This document shows, piece after piece, positions 1 through 5,929 of a stretch of 5,929 nucleotides of DNA. Where the stretch lies: assembly GCA_017305815.1 (NCBI GenBank), contig JAFKJZ010000398.1, positions 1 to 5,929 on the forward strand, in the 5' to 3' direction. The stretch comes from Hyphomicrobiales bacterium. Lineage in GTDB: Bacteria > Pseudomonadota > Alphaproteobacteria > Rhizobiales > Kaistiaceae. Every line of letters begins with the position of its first letter. The stretch's first letter is position 1. A program made the position numbers and the translations under genes. The notes under the pieces were generated by a model, which did no database searches, was not told where the DNA came from, and saw only the letters and a program-made list of their open reading frames with translations.

Positions 1-12
1 GCACGTGATACA

Positions 13-46
13 TATTATCGGTCAATCAAGTTCCCCAGCAAGGAAG
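13..46 (+). promoter_or_regulatory. Possible -10 element (TATTAT) and ribosome binding site of the SDR gene
   Basis: The first 35 or so bases are clearly more AT-rich than the rest of the window. TATTAT at 13-18 is one mismatch from a sigma-70 -10 box and lies about 38 bases before the ATG. Its -35 partner would fall before the window start, so the promoter cannot be confirmed. AAGGAAG at 40-46 is a good Shine-Dalgarno match and decides the ATG at 57. Confidence 0.35.
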
Positions 47-56
47 TTTGCCGACA

Positions 57-884
57 ATGTCATCTAGAACCTTCTTCATCACCGGCGCCAATTCCGGTTT
101 CGGCCTGGCGATCGCATCCGCCGCGGCCCTGTCTGGCCACAAGGTGATCGGAACCGTGCGCTCGGAGACCGCCCGCGCGGTGCTGGCCGATGCCGTGCCG
201 GACGTCCGTCCCGTGCTTTGCGACGTGACGGACTTCGACCGCATCCCGGATGTCGTTCGTGAGGCGGAAGACGAGCACGGGCCCGTCGATGTCCTGATCA
301 ACAACGCCGGTTACGGCCATGAGGGGGTGCTGGAGGAGTCGCCGCTCGAAGAGATGCGGCGACAGTTCGACGTCAACGTTTTCGGCGCCGTCGCCGTCGC
401 CAAGGCGTTTCTGCCGCGATTCCGCGAGCGCCGCAGCGGCTTCATCGTCAACGTCACATCGATGGGCGGCATGATCACCATGCCCGGCATCGCCTATTAC
501 TGCGGCAGCAAGTTCGCGCTCCAGGGCATATCGGAAGTGATGCGCATGGAAATGGCGCCGTTCGGCGTTTACGTCACGACCCTTTGCCCGGGTTCCTTCC
601 GGACGGACTGGGCGGGACGATCGATGGTGCGCACGGAAAGGTCGATCGCCGACTACGACGCGCAGTTCAACCCGATCCGGGAAACCAGGCAGGCCGTCAG
701 CGGCAGGCAGCTGGGCGATCCGGAAAAGCTGGCCGATGCCGTTCTGACCCTGGTGCAATCCGGAAATCCACCGCCGCAGCTTCTGCTCGGCAGCGATGCC
801 GTCCGGCTCGTGTCGGCGAGGATCGAGCGGCTTCAGCAGGAAATCGAGGCCTGGAAGGCGGTCAGCTTGTCCACGGACGGCTGA
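57..884 (+). CDS. Classical short-chain dehydrogenase/reductase (SDR family oxidoreductase)
   Basis: This is a 275-residue cytoplasmic NAD(P)-dependent oxidoreductase with a single Rossmann domain. The nucleotide-binding glycine motif TGANSGFG is at residues 9-16, NNAG at 82-85, the structural Asn at 107, and the catalytic Ser135, Tyr148 and Lys152 (YCGSK) have normal spacing. The post-catalytic LCPGSFRTDW motif spans about 176-185. An Arg just after the second strand (TVR, about 33-35) favours NADP(H) over NAD(H); this is inference. The overall pattern resembles the 17beta-HSD-like or retinol-dehydrogenase-like classical SDRs, but the substrate cannot be read from sequence. The length is normal and the gene appears intact. 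The ATG at 57 is chosen because AAGGAAG at 40-46 lies 10 bases upstream; an in-frame TTG at 48 would be only one base from that site. The next gene is 248 bases downstream, so it is probably transcribed separately. Confidence is high for the family and low for any specific reaction. Confidence 0.93.
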   Translation: MSSRTFFITGANSGFGLAIASAAALSGHKVIGTVRSETARAVLADAVPDVRPVLCDVTDFDRIPDVVREAEDEHGPVDVLINNAGYGHEGVLEESPLEEMRRQFDVNVFGAVAVAKAFLPRFRERRSGFIVNVTSMGGMITMPGIAYYCGSKFALQGISEVMRMEMAPFGVYVTTLCPGSFRTDWAGRSMVRTERSIADYDAQFNPIRETRQAVSGRQLGDPEKLADAVLTLVQSGNPPPQLLLGSDAVRLVSARIERLQQEIEAWKAVSLSTDG

Positions 885-1008
885 CGAGGGTGGGAACTCG
901 CATCCGGTGGCGCGGAGCGCGGACCTTCTGAGCCAAAGGAATACCTGCTGGATCCGGGACGATCTTCCGCCAGCGACGGAGTAGCGCGGGCTCTTTGGTG
1001 AGCCGGCG

Positions 1009-1025
1009 CTTGCGTGCGGCGCAAG
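1009..1025 (+). other. Perfect 6-bp hairpin in the SDR/aarF gap
   Basis: CTTGCG at 1009-1014 pairs perfectly with CGCAAG at 1020-1025 around a five-base loop (TGCGG). No T-run follows, so it does not look like a standard intrinsic terminator. It sits 125 bases after the SDR stop and about 107 bases before the kinase start. It could be a weak terminator, part of a 5' leader, or chance in GC-rich DNA. The rest of the gap (885-1132) shows no convincing small gene or promoter. Confidence 0.3.
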
Positions 1026-1132
1026 GGATCGCATCTTAGGCTGGGTCCGATCGATTCCCGCCGCCGCGTGCCTCCGTCCGGCACGTCCGTCTTGTGAGGG
1101 CGCTCGCCGAACGCCCGAGAAGAGAGCCGCCC

Positions 1133-2488
1133 ATGTCCGATTCCGAACGCAACCGTCTCACCGGCCGCCTGTCGCGCTATGCCCGCGTCGGCGTCAATGT
1201 CGGCGGGGTCGCGGCCAAGGTGGCGGGGGCGCGCCTGTTCGGCGGCTCGCTCGACAAGAACAAGAACGCGTCGGAACTGGCCGCCGCCCTCGGCGGGCTC
1301 AAGGGGCCGCTGATGAAGGTCGGCCAGATCCTCTCCACCGTGCCGGACCTCGTGCCGCCCGAATATGCCGAGGAATTGTCGCAATTGCAGGCGAACGCGC
1401 CGCCGATGGGCTGGCCCTTCGTCAAGCGGCGCATGCAGGCCGAACTCGGCGCGAGCTGGGAAAAGCGGTTCCAGCTGTTCGAGCATCAGCCGGCCGCCGC
1501 CGCCTCGCTCGGCCAGGTGCATCGGGCGATCGCCAGGGACGGCAAGGCGCTGGCGATGAAGCTGCAATATCCGGACATGCAGTCGGCGGTCGAGGCCGAC
1601 CTGGCGCAGTTGAAGATCCTGCTTTCCGTCTATCGCCGCATCGACAAGGCGATCGACACCAGCGAGATCTACGAGGAGATCGGCACGCGCATCCGCGAGG
1701 AGCTCGACTATGGCCGCGAGGCGCGGCATGCGCTGCTCTACAAGATCATGCTCGACGGCGAGACGCTGGTCCGCGTCCCGGAAGTGGAGCCTCGGCTGTC
1801 GACCAACCGGCTGCTGGCGCTCGAATGGCTCGACGGCAAGAGGCTGCTCGACTATCGCGACCGCTCGCTGGAGGAACGCAACCGCATCGCCACCGCCATG
1901 TTCAATGCCTGGTGGTCCCCCTTCGCCCGATACGGCGTCATCCATGGCGACCCGCATCTCGGCAACTACACGGTGTTCGAGAACGGCGCCGGCGAGGCGG
2001 CCGGCATCAACCTGCTCGACTATGGCTGCGTCCGCATCTTCCCGGCGCCGTTCGTCGCCGGCGTCGTCGACCTGTTCCACGGCCTGCGCGACAACGACCG
2101 CGACCGCATCGTCTCGGCCTATGAGGTCTGGGGCTTCGGCGGGCTATCGAACGAATTGATCGAGGCCTTGAACATCTGGGCCCGCTTCATCTACGGGCCG
2201 CTGATCGACGATCGCGTCCGCACCATCGCCGATGGCGTCGCGCCGTCGGAATATGGACGGCGCGAGGCGTTCCAGGTGCATCAGGTGCTGCGCGAGAAGG
2301 GGCCGGTGACGGTGCCGCGCGAATTCGTCTTCATGGACCGCGCGGCGGTCGGTCTCGGCTCGGTGTTCCTGCACTTGAAGGCGGAAATGAATTTTCACCG
2401 CCTGTTTGCCGAGACGATCGAGGGATTCGACCGAGAGATGCTCGATTACCGCCAGAAGGCGGCGCTCGGCGGGGTCGGATTGGCCTGA
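1133..2488 (+). CDS. ABC1/AarF/UbiB (ADCK/COQ8-like) atypical kinase family protein
   Basis: This 451-residue protein carries the full set of ABC1 family motifs. These are the family-specific KVGQ (KxGQ) at residues 62-65, the ASLGQVH loop at 124-130 that replaces a glycine-rich loop, the presumed nucleotide-binding lysine in AMKLQYP (Lys143), the EELDYGREA motif at 189-197, HGDPHLGN at 271-278 with the catalytic-loop Asp273, and metal-binding DYG at 296-298 in place of DFG. Members of this family (E. coli UbiB, yeast Coq8, human ADCK3/4) support ubiquinone biosynthesis through an ATPase-like activity; whether this one does so is inferred. I see no C-terminal pair of membrane helices such as E. 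coli UbiB has, so it is better called ADCK-like than UbiB itself. The ATG at 1133 follows the purine-rich GAGAAGAGAG (1117-1126) by six bases. A GTG at 1094 would add 13 residues lacking family character and is less likely. The gene looks intact. Confidence 0.92.
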   Translation: MSDSERNRLTGRLSRYARVGVNVGGVAAKVAGARLFGGSLDKNKNASELAAALGGLKGPLMKVGQILSTVPDLVPPEYAEELSQLQANAPPMGWPFVKRRMQAELGASWEKRFQLFEHQPAAAASLGQVHRAIARDGKALAMKLQYPDMQSAVEADLAQLKILLSVYRRIDKAIDTSEIYEEIGTRIREELDYGREARHALLYKIMLDGETLVRVPEVEPRLSTNRLLALEWLDGKRLLDYRDRSLEERNRIATAMFNAWWSPFARYGVIHGDPHLGNYTVFENGAGEAAGINLLDYGCVRIFPAPFVAGVVDLFHGLRDNDRDRIVSAYEVWGFGGLSNELIEALNIWARFIYGPLIDDRVRTIADGVAPSEYGRREAFQVHQVLREKGPVTVPREFVFMDRAAVGLGSVFLHLKAEMNFHRLFAETIEGFDREMLDYRQKAALGGVGLA

Positions 2489-2507
2489 TCGGGAGGCGGC
2501 GGCTCTG

Positions 2508-2550
2508 GGCGCCCGCAGCGCCGGACTGCCGCGTCCTGCCGCAGTGCGGC
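2508..2550 (+). terminator. Two GC-rich hairpins after the kinase gene, possible weak terminator
   Basis: Two perfect short stems follow the kinase stop. GGCGC (2508-2512) pairs with GCGCC (2518-2522) over a five-base loop, and GCCGC (2538-2542) pairs with GCGGC (2546-2550) over a three-base loop. There is no T-run, so any termination would be inefficient or Rho-assisted. Chance pairing is a real alternative at this GC content. Confidence 0.25.
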
Positions 2551-2583
2551 GATGCCGGATTGCCCGCCCCGGCCAAGTGTTGT

Positions 2584-2600
2584 AAACGCCGAACACGTTT
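2584..2600. promoter_or_regulatory. Small dyad upstream of the subunit IV gene, possible operator
   Basis: AAACG (2584-2588) and CGTTT (2596-2600) form a perfect 5-bp dyad with a seven-base spacer. It overlaps a second dyad, GTGTT (2577-2581) with AACAC (2592-2596). This short stretch is less GC-rich than its surroundings and lies 25-50 bases before an ATG, which suits a promoter or operator region. I cannot match it to a known regulator and see no clear -35/-10 pair. Confidence 0.2.
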
Positions 2601-2625
2601 GGTTCCGCTGGAGGATTGAGACAAC

Positions 2626-2751
2626 ATGGCCGAAAGCCCGATGGACTACGCTGAGCACGAGAGAACCTACGCTTTCTTCACCGGCCTTACCAAATACGGC
2701 ACGATCGCCTGCATCGTGGTCCTCGTACTCATGGCAATCTTCCTGCTCTGA
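2626..2751 (+). CDS. aa3-type cytochrome c oxidase subunit IV (41-residue single-helix membrane protein)
   Basis: This very short gene encodes 41 residues. The hydrophilic N-terminus, MAESPMDYAEHERTYAFFTG followed by LTKYG, is succeeded by one strongly hydrophobic helix from about residue 26 to the C-terminus, with almost no tail after it. The acidic DYAEHERTY block, the F..L.K approach and the single helix match the bacterial aa3-type cytochrome c oxidase subunit IV family (PF07835 type) by recall. That subunit is an accessory single-helix chain of the proton-pumping aa3 oxidase in the inner membrane; in Paracoccus its function is unclear. GGAGG at 2610-2614, 11 bases before the ATG, supports translation. 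Its position between an ABC1 kinase and pntAA fits a layout I recall from Rhizobiales. The other oxidase subunits are not nearby. Most of its length is below usual gene-calling cutoffs. Confidence 0.88.
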   Translation: MAESPMDYAEHERTYAFFTGLTKYGTIACIVVLVLMAIFLL

Positions 2752-2765
2752 GTTCGAATAGAGGC

Positions 2766-2785
2766 CATCCGGCCATCTCCGGATG
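2766..2785 (+). terminator. 7-bp hairpin after the subunit IV gene, possible terminator or attenuator
   Basis: CATCCGG (2766-2772) pairs perfectly with CCGGATG (2779-2785) around a six-base loop, beginning 15 bases after the subunit IV stop. This is the best stem in the window. No T-run follows, so read-through into pntAA is likely. It may instead protect the short mRNA's 3' end. Confidence 0.4.
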
Positions 2786-2853
2786 CAGCAATACCCGAGT
2801 GACTTGACTGCGCGGGTGTGCCGATGACCCCCGCCGTGCCAAAGGGATACGCC

Positions 2854-4053
2854 ATGAAGATTGGTGTGCCGGCGGAGGTTGACGGGCTGGAAAGCCGCGT
2901 CGCCGCGACGCCTGAGACCGTGAAGAAGTTTATCGCGCTGGGCGCCGAGGTGTCGGTGCAGTCCGGCGCGGGTTTGGCCTCGCGCATTCCCGACGCGGAA
3001 TATGCCGCCGCCGGGGCGACGATCGCCGCGGACGCCGCCGAGGCCGTGCGCGACGCCGACGTCGTGCTGAAGGTCCGCCGGCCGCAGGCCGAGGAGCTCC
3101 CCGCCTACAAGAAGGGCGCGCTGGTCGTCGCCACCATGGATCCCTATGGCCATGAGGATGCGGTCGCGGCAATCGCCGGCGCCGGCGTCACCGCCATCGC
3201 CATGGAGTTCATGCCGCGCATCACCCGCGCCCAGGTGATGGACGTGCTGTCCAGCCAGGCGAACCTCGCCGGCTACCAGGCCGTCATCGACGCGGCCGCC
3301 GAATATGATCGCGCCTTGCCGATGATGATGACCGCCGCCGGCACCGTGCCGGCCGCCCGCGTCTTCGTCATGGGCGCCGGTGTCGCCGGCCTGCAGGCGA
3401 TCGCCACCGCCCGCCGCCTCGGCGCCGTGGTGACCGCGACCGACGTGCGCCCGGCCGCCAAGGAGCAGGTCGAGAGCCTCGGCGCCAAGTTCGTCGCCGT
3501 CGAGGACGACGAGTTCAAGCAGGCCGAGACCGCCGCCGGCTACGCCAAGCCGATGTCGGCCGAATACCAGGCCAAGCAGGCGGCGCTCGTCGCCGAGCAC
3601 ATCAAGAAGCAGGACATCGTCATCACGACGGCCCTGATCCCCGGCCGCGCCGCGCCGCGCCTGGTCTCGGCCGCCATGGTCGCCTCGATGAAGCCGGGTT
3701 CGGTGCTGATCGACCTCGCGGTCGAGCGTGGCGGCAATGTCGAGGGCGCCAGGCCTGGCGAAGTCACGGTCGTCGACGGCAAGAAGATCGTCGGCCACCT
3801 GAACGTCGCCGGCCGCATCGCCGCGACCGCCTCGCAGCTCTACGCCAAGAACCTCTACGCCTTCGTCGAGACGCTGATCGACAAGGCGTCGAAGACCGTC
3901 GCCGTCAACTGGGACGACGAACTGGTCAAGGCGACCGTGCTGACGCGCGACGGCGCCGTCGTGCATCCGGCGTTCAAGCCCAAGGAAGCGCCCAAGGAAG
4001 CGCCGGTCGAAGAGCCGAAGCCAATTCTCGTTGCTGAGCAGGGGGCCAGCTGA
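2854..4053 (+). CDS. pntAA: NAD(P) transhydrogenase subunit alpha, soluble NAD(H)-binding domain I (PntAA)
   Basis: This 399-residue cytoplasmic subunit binds NAD(H) in the proton-translocating transhydrogenase, which couples hydride transfer from NADH to NADP+ to inward proton movement. RVAATPETV near the N-terminus (15-23) is typical. The RQD loop is intact, with Arg122, Gln127, Asp130 and Ser133 matching R. rubrum Arg127, Gln132, Asp135 and Ser138 at a constant offset of five. The Rossmann motif GAGVAG is at 174-179, the ribose-binding Asp is 197, and the mobile-loop Tyr is 230. The length compares with about 384 in R. rubrum; the excess is a Lys/Glu/Pro-rich C-terminal tail with PKEAPKEA at 376-383. 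There are no membrane helices, as expected for the split three-gene form. The ATG at 2854 follows AAAGGGA (2841-2847) by six bases and gives the family N-terminus MKIGVP; a GTG at 2818 lacks a ribosome site. It heads the pntAA-pntAB-pntB operon, with pntAB two bases downstream. Confidence 0.96.
   Translation: MKIGVPAEVDGLESRVAATPETVKKFIALGAEVSVQSGAGLASRIPDAEYAAAGATIAADAAEAVRDADVVLKVRRPQAEELPAYKKGALVVATMDPYGHEDAVAAIAGAGVTAIAMEFMPRITRAQVMDVLSSQANLAGYQAVIDAAAEYDRALPMMMTAAGTVPAARVFVMGAGVAGLQAIATARRLGAVVTATDVRPAAKEQVESLGAKFVAVEDDEFKQAETAAGYAKPMSAEYQAKQAALVAEHIKKQDIVITTALIPGRAAPRLVSAAMVASMKPGSVLIDLAVERGGNVEGARPGEVTVVDGKKIVGHLNVAGRIAATASQLYAKNLYAFVETLIDKASKTVAVNWDDELVKATVLTRDGAVVHPAFKPKEAPKEAPVEEPKPILVAEQGAS
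3979..4002 (+). repeat. Perfect 12-base tandem duplication in pntAA (PKEA x2)
   Basis: CCCAAGGAAGCG occurs twice head to tail, at 3979-3990 and 3991-4002, in frame and encoding PKEA twice at residues 376-383 of PntAA. It lies in the flexible charged C-terminal tail after the last conserved block, so copy-number change would probably be tolerated. Confidence 0.9.
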
Positions 4054-4055
4054 TC

Positions 4056-4547
4056 ATGGCAAGTCTTACGCCCGACCAGGCGGCCAGTGCCGCCAAGTCC
4101 GCCGCCGACGCCGCGAGCGCCGCGGCGAGCGCCGCGCAGGAAGCTGCCGCCGCCGCGCAGATCTATGCCGAGCAGGCGGCCGGCGGTCTCGGCGATGCCG
4201 CCGGCGCCGTCGCTCATGCGGTTTCCGGCGGGGCCATCGACCCCTTCGTCTTCCGCCTCTCCGTCTTCGTGCTGGCGATCTTCGTCGGCTACTACGTCGT
4301 CTGGTCCGTCACGCCGGCGCTGCACACGCCGCTGATGTCGGTCACCAACGCGATCTCCTCGGTGATCGTCGTCGGCGCGCTGCTCGCGGTCGGCGTCGAC
4401 GCGGCGGTCGATGCGGCCGCGGCCTCCGGCCATGCCTGGGCGCAGGGCTTCGGCTTCGTCGCCCTGATCCTCGCCAGCGTCAACATCTTCGGCGGCTTCC
4501 TCGTAACCAGTCGCATGCTTGCCATGTACAAGAAGAAGACGAAGTGA
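4056..4547 (+). CDS. pntAB: NAD(P) transhydrogenase subunit alpha, membrane domain part (PntAB)
   Basis: This 163-residue inner-membrane subunit supplies the alpha-chain portion of the proton channel (domain II). Three hydrophobic helices are visible at about residues 62-84, 93-114 and 130-151. The second contains the conserved [13 protein letters not shown] block (90-102), which identifies the family. The C-terminus ends in the basic YKKKTK. It is longer than the R. rubrum equivalent (about 139 residues) because of an alanine-rich N-terminal extension: 28 of the first 60 residues are Ala, broken by regularly spaced Ser, Lys, Asp, Gln and Glu. That stretch corresponds to the linker joining domain I to the membrane part in the fused E. 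coli PntA. The ATG lies two bases after the pntAA stop, with AGGGGG (4040-4045) ten bases upstream inside pntAA, suggesting translational coupling. The identity is secure; the role of the extension is unknown. Confidence 0.94.
   Translation: MASLTPDQAASAAKSAADAASAAASAAQEAAAAAQIYAEQAAGGLGDAAGAVAHAVSGGAIDPFVFRLSVFVLAIFVGYYVVWSVTPALHTPLMSVTNAISSVIVVGALLAVGVDAAVDAAAASGHAWAQGFGFVALILASVNIFGGFLVTSRMLAMYKKKTK
4113..4136 (+). repeat. Perfect 12-base tandem duplication in pntAB (ASAA x2)
   Basis: GCGAGCGCCGCG occurs twice head to tail, at 4113-4124 and 4125-4136, in frame and encoding ASAA twice at residues 20-27 of PntAB. It lies within the alanine-rich N-terminal extension and suggests growth of that segment by slippage. 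Confidence 0.9.
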
Positions 4548-4557
4548 GGCCGCGCCG

Positions 4558-5929
4558 ATGACAACCGCAAATATCACGGCGCTGCTCTACCTCGTCTCCG
4601 GCGTCCTGTTCATCATGGCGCTCCGGGGCCTCTCCAGCCCGGCCACCTCGCGCCAGGGCAATCTCTACGGCATGGTCGGCATGGGGATCGCGATCGTCAC
4701 GACCCTCGTGCTCGCCGCGCCGAAGAGCGCCTCCGCCTGGGGCATGATCATCCTCGGCCTCGCCATCGGCGGCGGCGTCGGCGCCGTCATCGCCCGCCGC
4801 ATCGCCATGACGGCGATGCCGCAGCTGGTCGCCGCCTTCCACTCGCTGGTCGGCCTTGCCGCCGTGATGGTGGCCGCCGCCGCCCTCTATGCGCCCGCCG
4901 CCTTCGGCATTGGCGACATCGGCCACATCCACGGCCAGGCGCTGGTCGAGATGTCGCTCGGCGTCGCGATCGGTGCGATCACCTTCACCGGCTCGGTCAT
5001 CGCCTTCGCCAAGCTCAACGGCAACATGTCGGGCAAGCCGATCCTGCTGCCGGCCCGGCATCTGATGAACGCCGGCCTCGCCATCCTGCTGGTGGTGCTG
5101 ATCGTCGCGCTCGTCTTCACCGAGAGCCACCTGGTCTTCTGGCTGATCGTGCTGGTCTCGCTGGTGCTCGGCGGCCTGATCATCATCCCGATCGGCGGCG
5201 CCGACATGCCCGTCGTCGTGTCGATGCTGAACTCCTATTCGGGCTGGGCCGCGGCCGGCATCGGCTTCACGCTCGGCAACACCGCGCTGATCATCACCGG
5301 CGCGCTGGTCGGCTCGTCGGGCGCGATCCTGTCCTACATCATGTGCAAGGGCATGAACCGCTCGTTCATCTCCGTCATTCTCGGCGGCTTCGGTGGCGAG
5401 ACGGCGGGAGCGGCTTCGGGCGGCGCGGTCGAGCAGCGTCCGGTCAAGCAGGGTTCGGCCGAGGACGCCGCCTTCATCATGAAGAACGCTTCCAAGGTCA
5501 TCATCGTGCCGGGCTACGGCATGGCGGTGGCGCAGGCGCAGCACGCGCTGCGCGAAATGGCCGACAAGCTCAAGGCGGAAGGCGTCGAGGTCAAGTATGC
5601 CATCCACCCGGTGGCGGGCCGCATGCCGGGCCACATGAACGTGCTGCTGGCCGAGGCGAACGTGCCGTATGACGAGGTCTTCGAGCTCGAGGACATCAAT
5701 TCGGAGTTCGCCCAGGCCGACGTCGCCTTCGTCATCGGCGCCAACGACGTCACCAACCCGGCCGCCAAGACCGACCCGACCTCGCCGATCTTCGGCATGC
5801 CGATCCTCGACGTCGAGAAGGCCGGCACGGTGCTGTTCATCAAGCGCGGCATGGGTTCCGGCTATGCCGGCGTCGAGAACGAGCTGTTCTTCAAGGACAA
5901 CACGATGATGCTCTTCGCCGACGCGAAGA
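4558..5929 (+). CDS. pntB: NAD(P) transhydrogenase subunit beta (PntB), 3' end cut by the window
   Basis: The open frame runs from the ATG to the last base, giving 457 residues without a stop. Family members have about 462-464, so only roughly ten C-terminal residues are missing. The N-terminal part is a multi-helix membrane domain, expected to have nine helices, forming most of the proton channel. It includes the channel His95 in FHSLVGLAAV (E. coli beta-His91 equivalent) and the MLNSYSGWAAAGIGF block holding the conserved Asn. After the linker with KQGSAEDAAFIMKNASKV comes the cytoplasmic NADP(H)-binding domain III: GYGMAVAQAQ at 319-328, the HPVAGRMPGHMN block near 350-362, GANDVTNPAA from 394, and KRGMGSGYAGVENELFF from 429. 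Every expected motif is present. Together with PntAA and PntAB it makes NADPH at the expense of proton motive force. AGTGAGG at 4543-4549 lies eight bases before the ATG and contains the pntAB stop, implying translational coupling. Confidence 0.96.
   Translation, partial: MTTANITALLYLVSGVLFIMALRGLSSPATSRQGNLYGMVGMGIAIVTTLVLAAPKSASAWGMIILGLAIGGGVGAVIARRIAMTAMPQLVAAFHSLVGLAAVMVAAAALYAPAAFGIGDIGHIHGQALVEMSLGVAIGAITFTGSVIAFAKLNGNMSGKPILLPARHLMNAGLAILLVVLIVALVFTESHLVFWLIVLVSLVLGGLIIIPIGGADMPVVVSMLNSYSGWAAAGIGFTLGNTALIITGALVGSSGAILSYIMCKGMNRSFISVILGGFGGETAGAASGGAVEQRPVKQGSAEDAAFIMKNASKVIIVPGYGMAVAQAQHALREMADKLKAEGVEVKYAIHPVAGRMPGHMNVLLAEANVPYDEVFELEDINSEFAQADVAFVIGANDVTNPAAKTDPTSPIFGMPILDVEKAGTVLFIKRGMGSGYAGVENELFFKDNTMMLFADAK

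Noticed and set aside
933..998. CCAAAG and CTTTGG inverted pair in the SDR/kinase gap
   Set aside because: The 6-bp arms are 54 bases apart, which is too weak to call against chance.
2552..2761. A 69-codon + strand frame overlapping the subunit IV gene in another phase
   Set aside because: It has no good ribosome site and no recognisable features, while the overlapping 2626-2751 frame has GGAGG and a clear family pattern.
2804..2809. TTGACT resembling a -35 box before pntAA
   Set aside because: No -10-like sequence occurs at the expected distance; the region around 2826-2840 is C/G-rich.
2818..2853. Upstream GTG start for pntAA adding 12 residues
   Set aside because: No Shine-Dalgarno site precedes it, whereas the ATG at 2854 has AAAGGGA six bases upstream and yields the family's usual N-terminus.
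2446..3966. A 506-codon open frame on the - strand opposite pntAA, with similar long frames at 833-2080 and 4480-5634
   Set aside because: The translations are rich in Arg, Asp, Gly and His with no domain, and each lies opposite a gene with full family motifs. GC-rich codon use on the + strand removes stop codons from the antisense frame, which explains them.
1..5929. Possible novel defence, mobile or RNA-based system
   Set aside because: Every gene belongs to a known housekeeping or metabolic family. I see no tRNA or rRNA, CRISPR repeat, transposase, integrase, terminal repeats or composition break.

Overview
The window reads as ordinary chromosomal DNA from a GC-rich alphaproteobacterium, most likely of the order Hyphomicrobiales (Rhizobiales). 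Three things point there: strong G/C preference at third codon positions, a proton-translocating transhydrogenase split into three subunits (PntAA, PntAB, PntB, as in Rhodospirillum rubrum), and a tiny aa3-type cytochrome c oxidase subunit IV gene just upstream of it. I cannot name a genus from the sequence alone.

All six genes lie on the + strand. From left to right: a classical short-chain dehydrogenase/reductase (57-884); a 248-base gap with one hairpin; an ABC1/AarF/UbiB-type atypical kinase (1133-2488); a 137-base gap with two GC-rich hairpins and a small dyad; a 41-residue membrane protein matching aa3 oxidase subunit IV (2626-2751); a 102-base gap with a 7-bp hairpin; then pntAA (2854-4053), pntAB (4056-4547) and pntB (4558 to the window end, lacking only about ten C-terminal residues and the stop). 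The three pnt genes are separated by 2 and 10 bases, and the likely pntB ribosome binding site contains the pntAB stop codon, so they almost certainly form one translationally coupled operon.

The right-hand part has a bioenergetic theme. The aa3 oxidase builds proton motive force, the transhydrogenase spends it to drive hydride transfer from NADH to NADP+, and ABC1/UbiB kinases are often linked to ubiquinone biosynthesis. The SDR has no evident tie to this set. Apart from AT-rich sequence before the first gene, I see no convincing promoter, and there is no RNA gene, mobile element, CRISPR array or phage signature.

I found no new biological system. The points most worth a second look are the two perfect 12-base in-frame tandem duplications on either side of the pntAA/pntAB split, the strongly alanine-rich N-terminal extension of PntAB with a periodic polar face, and the easily missed subunit IV gene.
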